From positions 1,984,001 to 2,048,000 of the forward strand of contig NZ_SNZR01000011.1 in NCBI RefSeq assembly GCF_004363955.1: a stretch of DNA of 64,000 bases, given 5' to 3'. Shown here in pieces: positions 8,020-17,239 of this stretch. Within the stretch, counting starts at the first letter, position 1, and each line of letters opens with the position of its first letter. The stretch comes from Enterovirga rhinocerotis. GTDB lineage: Bacteria; Pseudomonadota; Alphaproteobacteria; Rhizobiales; Beijerinckiaceae. The translations under genes and the position numbers were made by a program. The notes under the pieces were generated by a model. It did no database searches and was not told where the DNA came from. It worked only from the letters and a program-made list of their open reading frames with translations.

Positions 8020-8046
8020 AATCAGTCAACCCAGGGAAGGATTTAA

Positions 8047-9069
<1,023 letters not shown>

Positions 9070-9104
9070 GCCGTTCCGGCCCGAACGGGTTCGGATCTCA
9101 TCCT

Positions 9105-9127
9105 GGGGCTCGGCGAAGCCGAGCCCC
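9105..9127. terminator. Hairpin between convergent ilvC and binding-protein genes
   Basis: GGGGCTCGGC (9105-9114) pairs perfectly with GCCGAGCCCC (9118-9127) around a GAA loop. There is no U-tract on either strand, so it may stop both transcripts weakly or protect 3' ends. Confidence 0.55.
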
Positions 9128-9144
9128 CCTTCGCCCGGCGGCGA

Positions 9145-10053
9145 TTACTTGTAGGCCTCGGGATCGGCCGAATCCGTCGGCTTCGCCCAGGCCTTCTTGG
9201 TGAGGTCGCTCGGCGTGTAGTTCAGCGTGATGGTCTGCGGCGGGATCGGCTGCTCGAACCACTTCTTGTACAGAGCCTGCATCTCGCCGGTCTCGATCAT
9301 CTTGCGCAGCCGGCGATCGATGACGGCCTTGAAGGCCGGATCGTCCCTCCGGATCATGACGCTGTAGGGCTCGATCGACATCGCCTCGCCGACGAGATGG
9401 TACGCCGAAGGGTTGCGCGAGCGCGCGGCGAGCGAGGCGAGGATCACGTCGTCGAGGAAGAAGGCCTCCGCCCGGTCGTTCTCGAGCAGCAGGAAGGCCT
9501 CGCCGAGATCCGAGCCTGGCGTGATCCGCATGCCCATGGACTGGGCCGCGTTCAGTTCGGAGAGCTGCTTCAGGCCGGTCGAGCCGGCATTGGTCGTCAC
9601 CGTCCGGCCCTTGAGGTCGTCGAACCCCTTGATCGGCGAGGAGGTCTTGGTGAGGATGCGGTTGCCGGAGACGAAATAGGTCAGCGAGAAGGCGACCTGC
9701 TTCTGGCGCTCGGCCGAGTTGGTGGTCGTGCCGCATTCCATGTCGATGGTGCCGTTCAGCAGAAGCGGAATGCGGGCCGAGCCGGCGACGAGCTGGAACC
9801 TCACCTTCAGATCCGGCTTCTTCAGCTCGGCCTTGATCTCCTCGACCGCCTGAAGACAGATGTCGTGGGCATAGCCGACCGGCTGCTGATTGCCGTCGAC
9901 ATAGGAGAACGGCACCGCCGCATCGCGGTAGGAGACCACGACCTCTCCCTTCTCCGCGATCTTCTTGAGGGTCTCGCCCTGCTGGGCCTGGGCGGCCGCC
10001 GCCGAGAGGCAGAGCGCCCCCGCCAGGGCCAGGGCTGCGGAACTCATCTTCAT
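9145..10053 (-). CDS. Amino-acid ABC transporter substrate-binding protein (GltI-like)
   Basis: This 302-residue periplasmic protein has a signal peptide ending in LSAAAAQAQ. The binding-protein fold follows, with GEVVVSYRDAAVPFSYVDGNQQPVGYA and MECGTTTNSAERQKQVAFS, as in glutamate/aspartate-type proteins. GRTVTTNAGSTGLKQL begins the second lobe. No permease or ATPase gene is adjacent, so it is an orphan that must use a transporter encoded elsewhere. It is transcribed towards ilvC and divergently from the TTT-type binding protein. Substrate identity is inferred only from family resemblance. Confidence 0.88.
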   Translation of the reverse strand: MKMSSAALALAGALCLSAAAAQAQQGETLKKIAEKGEVVVSYRDAAVPFSYVDGNQQPVGYAHDICLQAVEEIKAELKKPDLKVRFQLVAGSARIPLLLNGTIDMECGTTTNSAERQKQVAFSLTYFVSGNRILTKTSSPIKGFDDLKGRTVTTNAGSTGLKQLSELNAAQSMGMRITPGSDLGEAFLLLENDRAEAFFLDDVILASLAARSRNPSAYHLVGEAMSIEPYSVMIRRDDPAFKAVIDRRLRKMIETGEMQALYKKWFEQPIPPQTITLNYTPSDLTKKAWAKPTDSADPEAYK

Positions 10054-10229
10054 CGTCGGTCTCCCTCTGTCTTCGATGGAGCTCTCTGCGGAGCCTGGGC
10101 CTCAGGCCTCGGGCAAATTCAACGCCGCCTCGGCGCAGCGCGTCAAGCACCCTCCGGCGCTTGCCTCCCTCGTCTGCGAATGCGATCCCCGAGGAGAAGG
10201 CCGCAACGACGGCCGAGGGAGGACGCATC

Positions 10230-11222
10230 GTGGGAACAGGCTTGGATCGGCGCCAATTCGGCCTTTCGGCTGCAGGAGCGGCCATCGCGCTCGCAGCCGG
10301 CCGCGATGCACGGGCGCAGGCGGGTCCGATCACGCGCCCGGTCACGCTCGTCGTCCCCTTCGCTGCCGGGGGCTCGACGGACGTCCTCAGCCGCATCGTC
10401 GCCAGGCGCCTGTCCGAGAAGACGGGATTGTCGGTCGTCGTCGAAAATGTGGGGGGTGCCGGCGGCACGATCGGCGCCGGACGCGTGGCGCGCGCCGAGC
10501 CCGACGGCTCGACCATCCTGATGGCGACGGTCGCGACCCACGCGCTGAACCCGCTGATGGCCAAGGAGAGGCCCTACGATCCCGTCGCCGATTTCGCGCC
10601 GGTCTCGCTGCTCGCCACGGTCCCGAACGTTCTTCTCGTGAACCCCAAGGTGCCGGTGAAGAGCGTGCAGGAGCTGATCGCGCTGCTCAAGGCCGAGCCG
10701 GGCAAGTACAGCTACGCCTCGTCCGGCGTCGGCACGCCGCTTCACCTCTCCGGCGAGCTGTTCAAGGTGCTGACCGGCGTGAAGATGGAGCACGTTCCCT
10801 ATCGCGGCGGAGGCCCGGCCATGACGGATCTCATCGGCGGGCAGGTGCCGATCATGTTCGACGTGCTCTCCGGTGCTGCCGGCTTCGTGCGGAACGGCAG
10901 CGTGCGCGCGCTCGCCGTGACCACCCGCACCCGCGTCGGCTCCTTCCCCGACCTGCCCACCATCGCGGAATCGGGCGTGCCGGATTACGAGACCTATACG
11001 TGGAACGCGGTCTTCGGGCCGGCGAAGCTGCCGCAGCCGATCGTCGAGTTCCTGTCGCGGGAATTGCAGGCGGTGATCGCGGAGCCTGCGATCCGCGAGC
11101 GGCTGAGCGATCTCAGCGCGGTTCCGGTGGGGTCCGACCCCGCCGGCCTCGCCGCGCAGGTGAAGAGCGAACTCGAGAAATGGGCGCCCGTCATCGCGGC
11201 GGCGGGCCTCAAGCAAACCTGA
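10230..11222 (+). CDS. Tripartite tricarboxylate transporter (Bug-type) substrate-binding protein
   Basis: The product is 330 residues. I place the start at GTG 10230 because GAGGGAGGA lies six bases upstream; the frame is open further back without such a site. This start gives an N-terminus with a twin-arginine motif, DRRQFGLSAAGAAIALAAG, ending in ARA-QAG. The mature protein shows VTLVVPFAAGGSTDVLSRIVA, NVGGAGGTIGAGRVA and YSYASSGVGTPLHLSGELF, all typical of Bug proteins that bind carboxylates. The membrane partners TctA and TctB are not nearby. The FAD-linked oxidase starts 26 bases downstream, suggesting that the captured ligand is a hydroxyacid. Confidence 0.9.
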   Translation: MGTGLDRRQFGLSAAGAAIALAAGRDARAQAGPITRPVTLVVPFAAGGSTDVLSRIVARRLSEKTGLSVVVENVGGAGGTIGAGRVARAEPDGSTILMATVATHALNPLMAKERPYDPVADFAPVSLLATVPNVLLVNPKVPVKSVQELIALLKAEPGKYSYASSGVGTPLHLSGELFKVLTGVKMEHVPYRGGGPAMTDLIGGQVPIMFDVLSGAAGFVRNGSVRALAVTTRTRVGSFPDLPTIAESGVPDYETYTWNAVFGPAKLPQPIVEFLSRELQAVIAEPAIRERLSDLSAVPVGSDPAGLAAQVKSELEKWAPVIAAAGLKQT

Positions 11223-11248
11223 CGGCCGCCTGGCCCGGAGCCGAGAGC

Positions 11249-12670
11249 ATGACCGAACCTTCCGACTTCGCCGAAGCCGCCGCAGCCCTGATCGGCCCCA
11301 AATACGTCAGGACCGATCCGGCCGAGACCGAACCCTTCCGGAAAGACTGGCGCGGCCGCTATGCCGGCGAGGCGCTCGCGGTCGTGTTTCCCGGCACCCC
11401 AGACGAGGTCGCCGCGATGCTGCGGCTCTGCGCCGAGCGGGGTCTTCCCGTCGTTCCCCAGGGCGGCAATACCGGCCTCGTCGGCGGCGCGATCCCGAGC
11501 AAGGATGGCCGGGCCGTCCTGATCAACGTCTCGCGCATGGACCGCATCCGCGAGACCGACATCGCCAACAACTCGGTCACGGTCGAGGCCGGCTGCATCC
11601 TCGCGAACCTCCGCGAGCATGCCGACCGGCACGACCGGCTCTTTCCGATGCTGCTCGGCAGCGTCGGGAGCTGCGAGGTCGGCGGCCTCGTCTCGACCAA
11701 TGCCGGCGGAACGGGCGTGCTTCGCTACGGCAACATGCGCGACCTCGTGCTCGGCCTCGAGGTCGTGCTTCCGGACGGGCGCATCTGGAATGGCCTACGC
11801 GGGCTCCGCAAGGACAATTCCGGCTACGACCTGAAGCAGCTCTTCATCGGCGCGGAGGGCACGCTCGGCATCGTCACGGCAGCCGTGCTGAAGCTCTTCC
11901 CGAAGCCGCTCGTCTCGGCGACCGCGATGGTCTCGCTCGGCTCGGTCGAGAAGGCCGTCTCCCTGCTGGAGCTGATGCAGAACCGGATCGGCAACCGCAT
12001 CGAGGCCTTCGAGCTCGTCTCGAAATCGCAGCTCGAGATCGTCGAGCGGCACATGCCCGCGCTCAGGAGCCCGATGCCGCTGGCGGAGCCCTTCTACGCG
12101 CTCGTCGAGATCGCGGACAATGCCGCCGACTGGAACCCGGAGGAGGCCTTCGCGGCCGCGCTCGAGGCCGCCCTCGAACAGGAGCTGATCGGCGATGCCG
12201 TCGTCGCGACCGACATCGCCAAGGCCGAGCGCATCTGGGCACTCCGCCACAACATCTCGGAATCCAACAAGCAGGAAGGCTTCACGATCTCGAACGACAC
12301 CTCGGTGCCGATCTCGCAGCTCCCGGCCTATGTCGAGCGCGTGACCGAGGCGCTGAAGCGCGAGGTCCGCGACGCCACCATCTGCCATGCGGGCCATATG
12401 GGCGACGGCAACCTGCACGTGATCGCGATCCTCTCGCGCGCGACCTATCGCACCCCCGAGGAATGCGAGGCGGGCGCGGCGATCGTGAACGCCATCGTGC
12501 ACGAGGAGGCCGTCAAGCTGAACGGCAGCATCTCGGCCGAGCACGGGATCGGCCTCATGCATGTCGGGCGGCTGAAGAAGTACAAGCCGCCGCTCGATAT
12601 CGAGCTGATGCAGCGCCTGCGCGCCGCCTTCGATCCGACCGGCATGATGAACCCCGGCAAGATCGTTTAG
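11249..12670 (+). CDS. FAD-linked oxidase (GlcD / D-2-hydroxyacid dehydrogenase type)
   Basis: The product is 473 residues from the ATG at 11249, in a VAO-type flavoprotein family that oxidises glycolate, D-lactate or D-2-hydroxyglutarate. The FAD-binding domain contains VVPQGGNTGLVGGAIP (about residues 70-85) and GSVGSCEVGGLVSTNAGGTG. The C-terminal domain has the metal-ligand segment CHAGHMGDGNLHV and ends with SAEHGIGLMHVGRLKKY. It appears to form an operon with the binding protein upstream. The exact substrate cannot be read from the sequence. The end of the gene is followed at once by a palindromic repeat. Confidence 0.9.
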   Translation: MTEPSDFAEAAAALIGPKYVRTDPAETEPFRKDWRGRYAGEALAVVFPGTPDEVAAMLRLCAERGLPVVPQGGNTGLVGGAIPSKDGRAVLINVSRMDRIRETDIANNSVTVEAGCILANLREHADRHDRLFPMLLGSVGSCEVGGLVSTNAGGTGVLRYGNMRDLVLGLEVVLPDGRIWNGLRGLRKDNSGYDLKQLFIGAEGTLGIVTAAVLKLFPKPLVSATAMVSLGSVEKAVSLLELMQNRIGNRIEAFELVSKSQLEIVERHMPALRSPMPLAEPFYALVEIADNAADWNPEEAFAAALEAALEQELIGDAVVATDIAKAERIWALRHNISESNKQEGFTISNDTSVPISQLPAYVERVTEALKREVRDATICHAGHMGDGNLHVIAILSRATYRTPEECEAGAAIVNAIVHEEAVKLNGSISAEHGIGLMHVGRLKKYKPPLDIELMQRLRAAFDPTGMMNPGKIV

Positions 12671-12692
12671 GCTGCGCGCGCTCTATGTTCTA

Positions 12693-12749
12693 GCTGGAGC
12701 ATGCTGTTTTCGGGAAACGGGATTCCGATGTCCCGCAGCATGCTCTAGC
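12693..12749. repeat. Palindromic intergenic element, copy 1
   Basis: GCTGGAGCATGCTG (12693-12706) and CAGCATGCTCTAGC (12736-12749) are complementary in 13 of 14 bases. An inner CGGGA/TCCCG pair (12711-12715, 12731-12735) extends the hairpin. The right arm contributes the stop codon of the convergent amidohydrolase gene. Related arms occur near 43.2 and 61.9 kb. Confidence 0.8.
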
Positions 12750-13773
12750 GTCGGGCGCCCTCGAAAGCGGCGAGGAAGGCGACGAGGTTCTTCGGCAGCG
12801 CCTCGCAGAGATAGCCGCCCTCCTGGACGAGGAGGACGGGTCCGCGGAAGCCCGCGACGATCTCGGCCGCGCGGCTGAACCCGTCGGTCGTCACGCGGAA
12901 GGCGCCGATCGGGTCGTGTTCGGAGGCGTCGAAGCCGAGCGCCACGACGAGGGCGGCCGGCCCGTAACCGTCGATCTGGCCCATCGCATCACGGATCGCG
13001 CCGAGCCAGGGCGCATCGCCCGAGCCCTCCGGCAGGACGAGGTTCCGGTTGAAGCCCCGCCCCTCCCCGCCCCCGGTCTCGTCGGCATAGCCGGCGTAGA
13101 ACGGGAAATAGTTCGACGGGTCGGCGTGGATCGAGACCGTCAGCACGTCCGGACGGGACCAGAAGATGCCCTGCGTCCCGTTGCCGTGATGGACGTCGAT
13201 GTCGAGGATCGCGACGCGCCCGCCCATGGCCGAGCGCAGCGATTGCGCCGCGATCGCGGTGTTGTTCAGGAAGCAGAAGCCGCCGGCCGAATCCGCATAG
13301 GCATGATGGCCGGGCGGCCGGCACAGGGCATAGACGCCACGCCGCTCGAGCAGGCAGGCGGCGCCTTCGAGCGCGACCTGCGCGCTCGAATAGATCGCCT
13401 CCCAGGTGCGGGCCCGGACCGGGGTCGAGGTATCCGCCATGTGATAGCCGAGCTGCCCGAGCAGCCCCTCCGGGCGGCGGGCCATCTGCGGCCGTGCGAA
13501 ATGGCCCGTCAGGATCTCCTCGCCGATCCCCGGCAATTCGGCCCGGCGCGACCAGACGGTCGAGAGAAGGTCGAGATAGCCGGCATCGTGCACGGCCGTG
13601 ATGGGGGCGAGGCCGTGATCGCGCGGCTCGCCGAGCCGATGCCCGGCCTCCGCCACCGCATCCCGCAGGATGCTGTAGCGCCGCGCCTGTTCGGGATGCT
13701 CGACGGTCTGGCCCCGGCGGAAATAGCCGCTCGGATCGTGAAGGAGCGAGGCAGGCGAATGCACGACGAGCAT
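12745..13773 (-). CDS. Histone-deacetylase-family amidohydrolase (acetylpolyamine amidohydrolase-like)
   Basis: This 342-residue zinc amidohydrolase of the arginase/deacetylase fold probably removes acetyl groups from polyamines or other amines. Active-site signatures are complete: RPPGHHAYADSAGGFCFLNN with the paired histidines, ILDIDVHHGNGTQ with the Asp-x-His zinc ligands, and ALGFDASEHDPIGAF with the second Asp. The closing VLLVQEGGYL is also typical. The N-terminal DPSGYFRRGQTVEHPEQARR and the length favour the acetylpolyamine branch. The stop codon lies within the arm of a palindromic repeat, so the element has set the exact 3' end. Physiological substrate is not known. Confidence 0.9.
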   Translation of the reverse strand: MLVVHSPASLLHDPSGYFRRGQTVEHPEQARRYSILRDAVAEAGHRLGEPRDHGLAPITAVHDAGYLDLLSTVWSRRAELPGIGEEILTGHFARPQMARRPEGLLGQLGYHMADTSTPVRARTWEAIYSSAQVALEGAACLLERRGVYALCRPPGHHAYADSAGGFCFLNNTAIAAQSLRSAMGGRVAILDIDVHHGNGTQGIFWSRPDVLTVSIHADPSNYFPFYAGYADETGGGEGRGFNRNLVLPEGSGDAPWLGAIRDAMGQIDGYGPAALVVALGFDASEHDPIGAFRVTTDGFSRAAEIVAGFRGPVLLVQEGGYLCEALPKNLVAFLAAFEGARR

Positions 13774-13804
13774 GGGGTCTCCTGTTTCACGACGATTACA
13801 AAAA

Positions 13805-14125
13805 TCAAGGACTAAGCGCCCTGAAACATCCCGACATCACCTCAATAGAAGCTATCTTACCTGATGAGGACTTTCCTTGAACGATATTTCCGCACTTAAG
13901 AAAACCACTGAGATTGTTGAATCCAAAGCGCTCGCGATATCCTACGTCGCCTCCCGTATATCCTTCCTGGACAAGCCTTCTCTTAAGAGCTTCAAAATCC
14001 CCTCCGATAGGATACGTCAGCTCGATTTCCGCCTGGAGGCGTCGATCAGCAATTGTTGGCCCGGCACAGCCGCCCATGAGAAGGACCAAGAAACAAGTTC
14101 TGAGGCCCGAGCCTGCGATGGTCAT
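13805..14125 (-). CDS. Small putative lipoprotein, low GC
   Basis: The product is 106 residues from the ATG at 14125, which overlaps the M20 peptidase TGA in an ATGA tetranucleotide and so is probably translationally coupled. The N-terminus MTIAGSGLRTCFLVLLMGGC looks like a lipoprotein signal, although Met at -3 makes the lipobox imperfect. The rest (LQAEIELTYPIGGDFEALKR, RFGFNNLSGFLKCGNI) matches no family I recognise. The sequence is markedly more AT-rich than its neighbours, which suggests a foreign origin. Confidence 0.65.
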   Translation of the reverse strand: MTIAGSGLRTCFLVLLMGGCAGPTIADRRLQAEIELTYPIGGDFEALKRRLVQEGYTGGDVGYRERFGFNNLSGFLKCGNIVQGKSSSGKIASIEVMSGCFRALSP

Positions 14126-15240
14126 GCCAGACCCGTGAGCAACGCCTTCATCAGGCGCAGGCGGGGGACGAAGCAAGAAACGAGCGCATATTCCTCGAGC
14201 GTATGGGCGCCGTCGCCCTCGACGCCGATCCCGTCGAGCGTCGGCACGCCGAGCGCAGCCGTGAAATTGCCGTCCGAGCCGCCGCCCGTGCGGGGCGCCT
14301 CCGCGAGGTCGATCCCGACGGACGCAGCGAGCGCCCGCGCCTGACCGAAGAGGTCGGCGATGGCGCGGCTGCGCTCGTAAGGCGGCCGGTTCATGCCGCC
14401 CGAGACTCGCACGGCGACATCCGGCCCGATCGGCGCAAGGCCGAGGATGGCACGCGTCAGGGCCACGCCCTCCTCCGGCGTCTCGACCCGCAGATCGACG
14501 CTGAAGCGGCAGAATTGCGGGACGACGTTCGCCGCCGTGCCGCCGGAGACGAGTCCGACGCTGGTCGTCACGCCCCGCTCGTAATCGGTCATGCCCTCGA
14601 CGGCGGTGATCTGAAGCGCAGCCTCGCGGATCGCGCTACGGCCGTCCTCGTGGCGGGTGCCGGAATGCGAGGGCCGGCCCTCGACCTCGACGTCGAACCG
14701 GCCGACGCCCTTGCGGGCGGTGACGCAGCGGCCGCCATCGCGCGCCGGCTCGGTCACGAGCGCATAGGCGGCCTCGCGGCCGAGATCCTCGATCAGCGAG
14801 CGCGTCGTCGGGGAGCCGATCTCCTCGTCCGGCGTAAACAGCATGACGAGCGGGTGCGAACCCGAGCCCGTCCGGGCGGCGGACAGGAAAGCCTGGAAGG
14901 CGAGATAGGCCCCGCCCTTCATGTCGAAGATGCCCGGCCCGTAGAGCCGGTCGCCCACCCTTCGCAGCGGCAGGTCGCCGGCGAGCGTGCCCAGGGGATG
15001 CACCGTGTCGAGATGCGACAGGACGAGGATCGAGCCGGCCTCGTTCGCGGGGCCGGTCCGAAGGACGACGCTGCCGCCGAGCCCGTCGCGGCCCGGAACC
15101 CGCTCGATGCCGATCGCAGGCACCGCCGACGCCTCGGCGACGACGAGGTCCATCATCGCATCGACGCCGGCAGCGTCGGAGCTCGGGGATTCCGTCTCGA
15201 CCCAGCGCGAGAGGCCGGCGACGATCTGGTCCTCGGTCAC
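14122..15240 (-). CDS. M20-family metallopeptidase (carboxypeptidase G2-like)
   Basis: This 372-residue zinc hydrolase has the first metal His and Asp in LVLSHLDTVHPLGT, the bridging Asp in GPGIFDMKGGAYLA and the catalytic Glu pair in LFTPDEEIGSPTTR. The dimerisation domain includes RPSHSGTRHEDGRSAI. The C-terminal TGGGSDGNFTAALGVPTLDG and GAHTLEEY are family hallmarks; the last supplies the final metal His. Such enzymes cleave C-terminal Glu or related amide bonds. The gene follows ssb by 24 bases and overlaps the next lipoprotein, forming a three-gene unit. Confidence 0.92.
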   Translation of the reverse strand: MTEDQIVAGLSRWVETESPSSDAAGVDAMMDLVVAEASAVPAIGIERVPGRDGLGGSVVLRTGPANEAGSILVLSHLDTVHPLGTLAGDLPLRRVGDRLYGPGIFDMKGGAYLAFQAFLSAARTGSGSHPLVMLFTPDEEIGSPTTRSLIEDLGREAAYALVTEPARDGGRCVTARKGVGRFDVEVEGRPSHSGTRHEDGRSAIREAALQITAVEGMTDYERGVTTSVGLVSGGTAANVVPQFCRFSVDLRVETPEEGVALTRAILGLAPIGPDVAVRVSGGMNRPPYERSRAIADLFGQARALAASVGIDLAEAPRTGGGSDGNFTAALGVPTLDGIGVEGDGAHTLEEYALVSCFVPRLRLMKALLTGLA

Positions 15241-15264
15241 GGCCCGCAGCCTTGCCGCCGAAGC

Positions 15265-15816
15265 CTAGAACGGGATGTCGTCGTCGAGGTCCTTCGAATA
15301 GCCGCCACGGCCGCCGCCGCTCGCGGCGCCGCCCCCGCCGCCCCCGCCGCCGCTCGCCATGGCCGGGCGACGCTCCATCGGGCCCGAACGGCCGAACTCG
15401 CCGCCCCGGCTGACCTGTCCGCCTTCCATGTCGTCGCCGTAATCGCCGCCGCCGGACCGCTCGCCGCGTCCGTCGAGCAGCGTCAGGTCGCCGCGGAAGC
15501 GCGAGAGGACGATCTCGGTCGTGTACTTGTCCTGCCCGGACTGGTCCTGCCATTTGCGGGTCTGCAACTGGCCCTCGACATAGACCTTCGAGCCCTTGCG
15601 CAGATATTGCTCGGCGATGCGGCACAGGTTCTCGTTGAAGATGACGACGGAGTGCCACTCCGTTTTCTCCTTCCGTTCCCCGGTGCCGCGATCCTTCCAG
15701 GATTCCGAGGTCGCGATGCGCAGGCTCACCACCGGATCGCCGGAGCCGAGGCGCCGCGTCTCGGGATCGCGGCCCAGATTGCCGACGAGGATGACCTTGT
15801 TCACGCTGCCGGCCAT
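15265..15816 (-). CDS. ssb: Single-stranded DNA-binding protein
   Basis: This 183-residue SSB coats single-stranded DNA during replication, recombination and repair. The N-terminal OB fold starts [19 protein letters not shown] and contains [20 protein letters not shown] and [18 protein letters not shown] Gly/Ser-rich linker with seven to eight consecutive glycines leads to the acidic tip KDLDDDIPF, which recruits partner proteins. The upstream in-frame codons (to 15912) are not needed for the fold and lack a good ribosome site, so I start at 15816. A perfect GTTC-N7-GTTC SOS box lies about 106 bases upstream. Confidence 0.96.
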   Translation of the reverse strand: MAGSVNKVILVGNLGRDPETRRLGSGDPVVSLRIATSESWKDRGTGERKEKTEWHSVVIFNENLCRIAEQYLRKGSKVYVEGQLQTRKWQDQSGQDKYTTEIVLSRFRGDLTLLDGRGERSGGGDYGDDMEGGQVSRGGEFGRSGPMERRPAMASGGGGGGGGAASGGGRGGYSKDLDDDIPF

Positions 15817-15921
15817 GTGAAACTCCACTCCGGGACTGACATCAGAACGCGCACCATCCTGCCGCGGGCCTGCGAGAGCAAGTCCCAAGGCGTTCGCACG
15901 GGACGCGTCCACCGCTAGTTT

Positions 15922-15936
15922 GTTCTAACTTTGTTC
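15922..15936. promoter_or_regulatory. LexA (SOS) box upstream of ssb
   Basis: GTTC-TAACTTT-GTTC matches the alphaproteobacterial LexA consensus exactly and lies in the promoter region of ssb, a gene often under SOS control. It may also govern the M20 peptidase and the small lipoprotein downstream. Confidence 0.8.
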
Positions 15937-15986
15937 TCAGCTCCGATCAACCGGCAATGCAGGCCGGCCCGCTTCGGGGCCTCCGT

Positions 15987-16502
15987 TCAGCCGCGGATCC
16001 GATCTCGCAGTTCGACAAGGCTCGCCCGCTCACGCGGGAGGGTTTCGGGCACGCTCGTCCAGCGCCCGATCCCGAGAACGTCGCCGCGCGAGCGCTCGGT
16101 CGTCGCCGCCGTCAAAAGGCTCGGATCGATGCAGCGGCGGCTATCGGCGCCATCCGGAGACCTGAAGGTCAGGCAGAGGGCGGCCGTGGGCGTCGTCGCG
16201 GAGCCGACCGTCGCCATCTCGGCAGACCAGCGGCCATGCATGATCTGGAACTGGTCGGCGCGCAGCAGCGAGGCCCGGCCGCCCGGCTCGAAATACAGGA
16301 CCTCGTAGCTGTCGCCTGCGGCCGGCCGAAGGAAGGAATGACCGGACGCCGTGGTCCGGATCTCCTCGACGCTCATGCCGGCCGGCACCGCGGCCGGAGG
16401 CGGCTCACTCGTCGCAATGCGGCCGGACGGGCCGCCGGAGGGCGAGCATGCCGCCGCGCCGAGGACCAGAACCGATACCGCAACCACCACCTTCAACGTC
16501 AT
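15987..16502 (-). CDS. Putative lipoprotein, tandem family member 1
   Basis: The product is 171 residues with a lipoprotein signal MTLKVVVAVSVLVLGAAAC (lipobox AAAC). The mature part shares ASGHSFLRP, YEVLYFEPGGRASLLRADQ, RRCIDPSLL, RSRGDVLGIGRW and LPRERASLVELRDRIRG with the lipoprotein encoded at 17240-17761, so the two are clear paralogues. The function is unknown. It is separated from the middle member by 145 bases and reads in the same direction. Confidence 0.8.
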   Translation of the reverse strand: MTLKVVVAVSVLVLGAAACSPSGGPSGRIATSEPPPAAVPAGMSVEEIRTTASGHSFLRPAAGDSYEVLYFEPGGRASLLRADQFQIMHGRWSAEMATVGSATTPTAALCLTFRSPDGADSRRCIDPSLLTAATTERSRGDVLGIGRWTSVPETLPRERASLVELRDRIRG

Positions 16503-16647
16503 CGCGCGCCCCTGAACCCATCACTTCGTTCCGCTCGACCGCGGCAACGCGCCTGCTGGAGGCGATCACAACACGGCTGCATCCTGGAACAAATCCATTA
16601 ACCAGGAAAAGGTCCCCTCGAACCGCCATCCACCGCGTTCGCGCAGG

Positions 16648-17232
16648 TCATCGCGCCCCGCCACGCACCTTCCGGAGCAATTCGTCGAGCGAGTAGCGGT
16701 CCTGCTTGCCGGTGACGAAAGGCACGGCCTTGCGCCGGGCGAGGCCGAACACGTCGCCCGGCCGCGCCTGCCCGCCCGCAAAAAGCAGATTGGCGTAGGA
16801 TGTGCACTCCCAGCCCCCGCCCCGATGCCCCGTCACAGGGTTGTGGGTCTCGGCCCCGTACTGGAAGCAGATGCGGGGCTGCGAGACGGTGCGGGAGCCC
16901 TCCGGCCGTTGGATCGTCACGCTGCGCGCCTCGACCTTCCAGCGTCCCGCGAGGATCATCGGGTTGCCGGGATACCAGAGATAGCTTCGCCCATCGCGCG
17001 AGGTGTAGGCCACCTGCATCCCATGCCCCCCACTCGTGCTCACGCGCGTGCGGTCCGCAAGATGAGCGCGCGCCTCGGCGACGGACCAGTCCGGGATCCT
17101 GTCGAGCGCGATGCGAGGGATCGCCGCGCCCGGCGCTCGAAAGCCGGGCGGAGACGGGCTGGTGCAAGCCGAGGTCGCAAGCGCGACCATGCCGGCCGCT
17201 GTGACGGCCCATCGGGCCTTCAGGACGATCAT
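16648..17232 (-). CDS. Putative lipoprotein, tandem family member 2 (divergent)
   Basis: The product is 194 residues. The signal sequence ends MVALATSAC, giving a lipidated Cys about residue 23. The core GRSYLWYPGNPMILAGRWKV followed by ICFQYGAE has the layout of the flanking members (hydrophobic strand, PG turn, small-x-W, single Cys). It also keeps the shared tail pattern RPGDVFGLARRKAVPF and SLDELLRKVRG. Sequence identity outside these points is low. Overall it resembles small periplasmic proteins of the DUF995 kind, but I cannot confirm membership. It begins seven bases after the stop of member 3, so they are co-transcribed. Confidence 0.78.
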   Translation of the reverse strand: MIVLKARWAVTAAGMVALATSACTSPSPPGFRAPGAAIPRIALDRIPDWSVAEARAHLADRTRVSTSGGHGMQVAYTSRDGRSYLWYPGNPMILAGRWKVEARSVTIQRPEGSRTVSQPRICFQYGAETHNPVTGHRGGGWECTSYANLLFAGGQARPGDVFGLARRKAVPFVTGKQDRYSLDELLRKVRGGAR

Positions 17233-17239
17233 CGGACGC

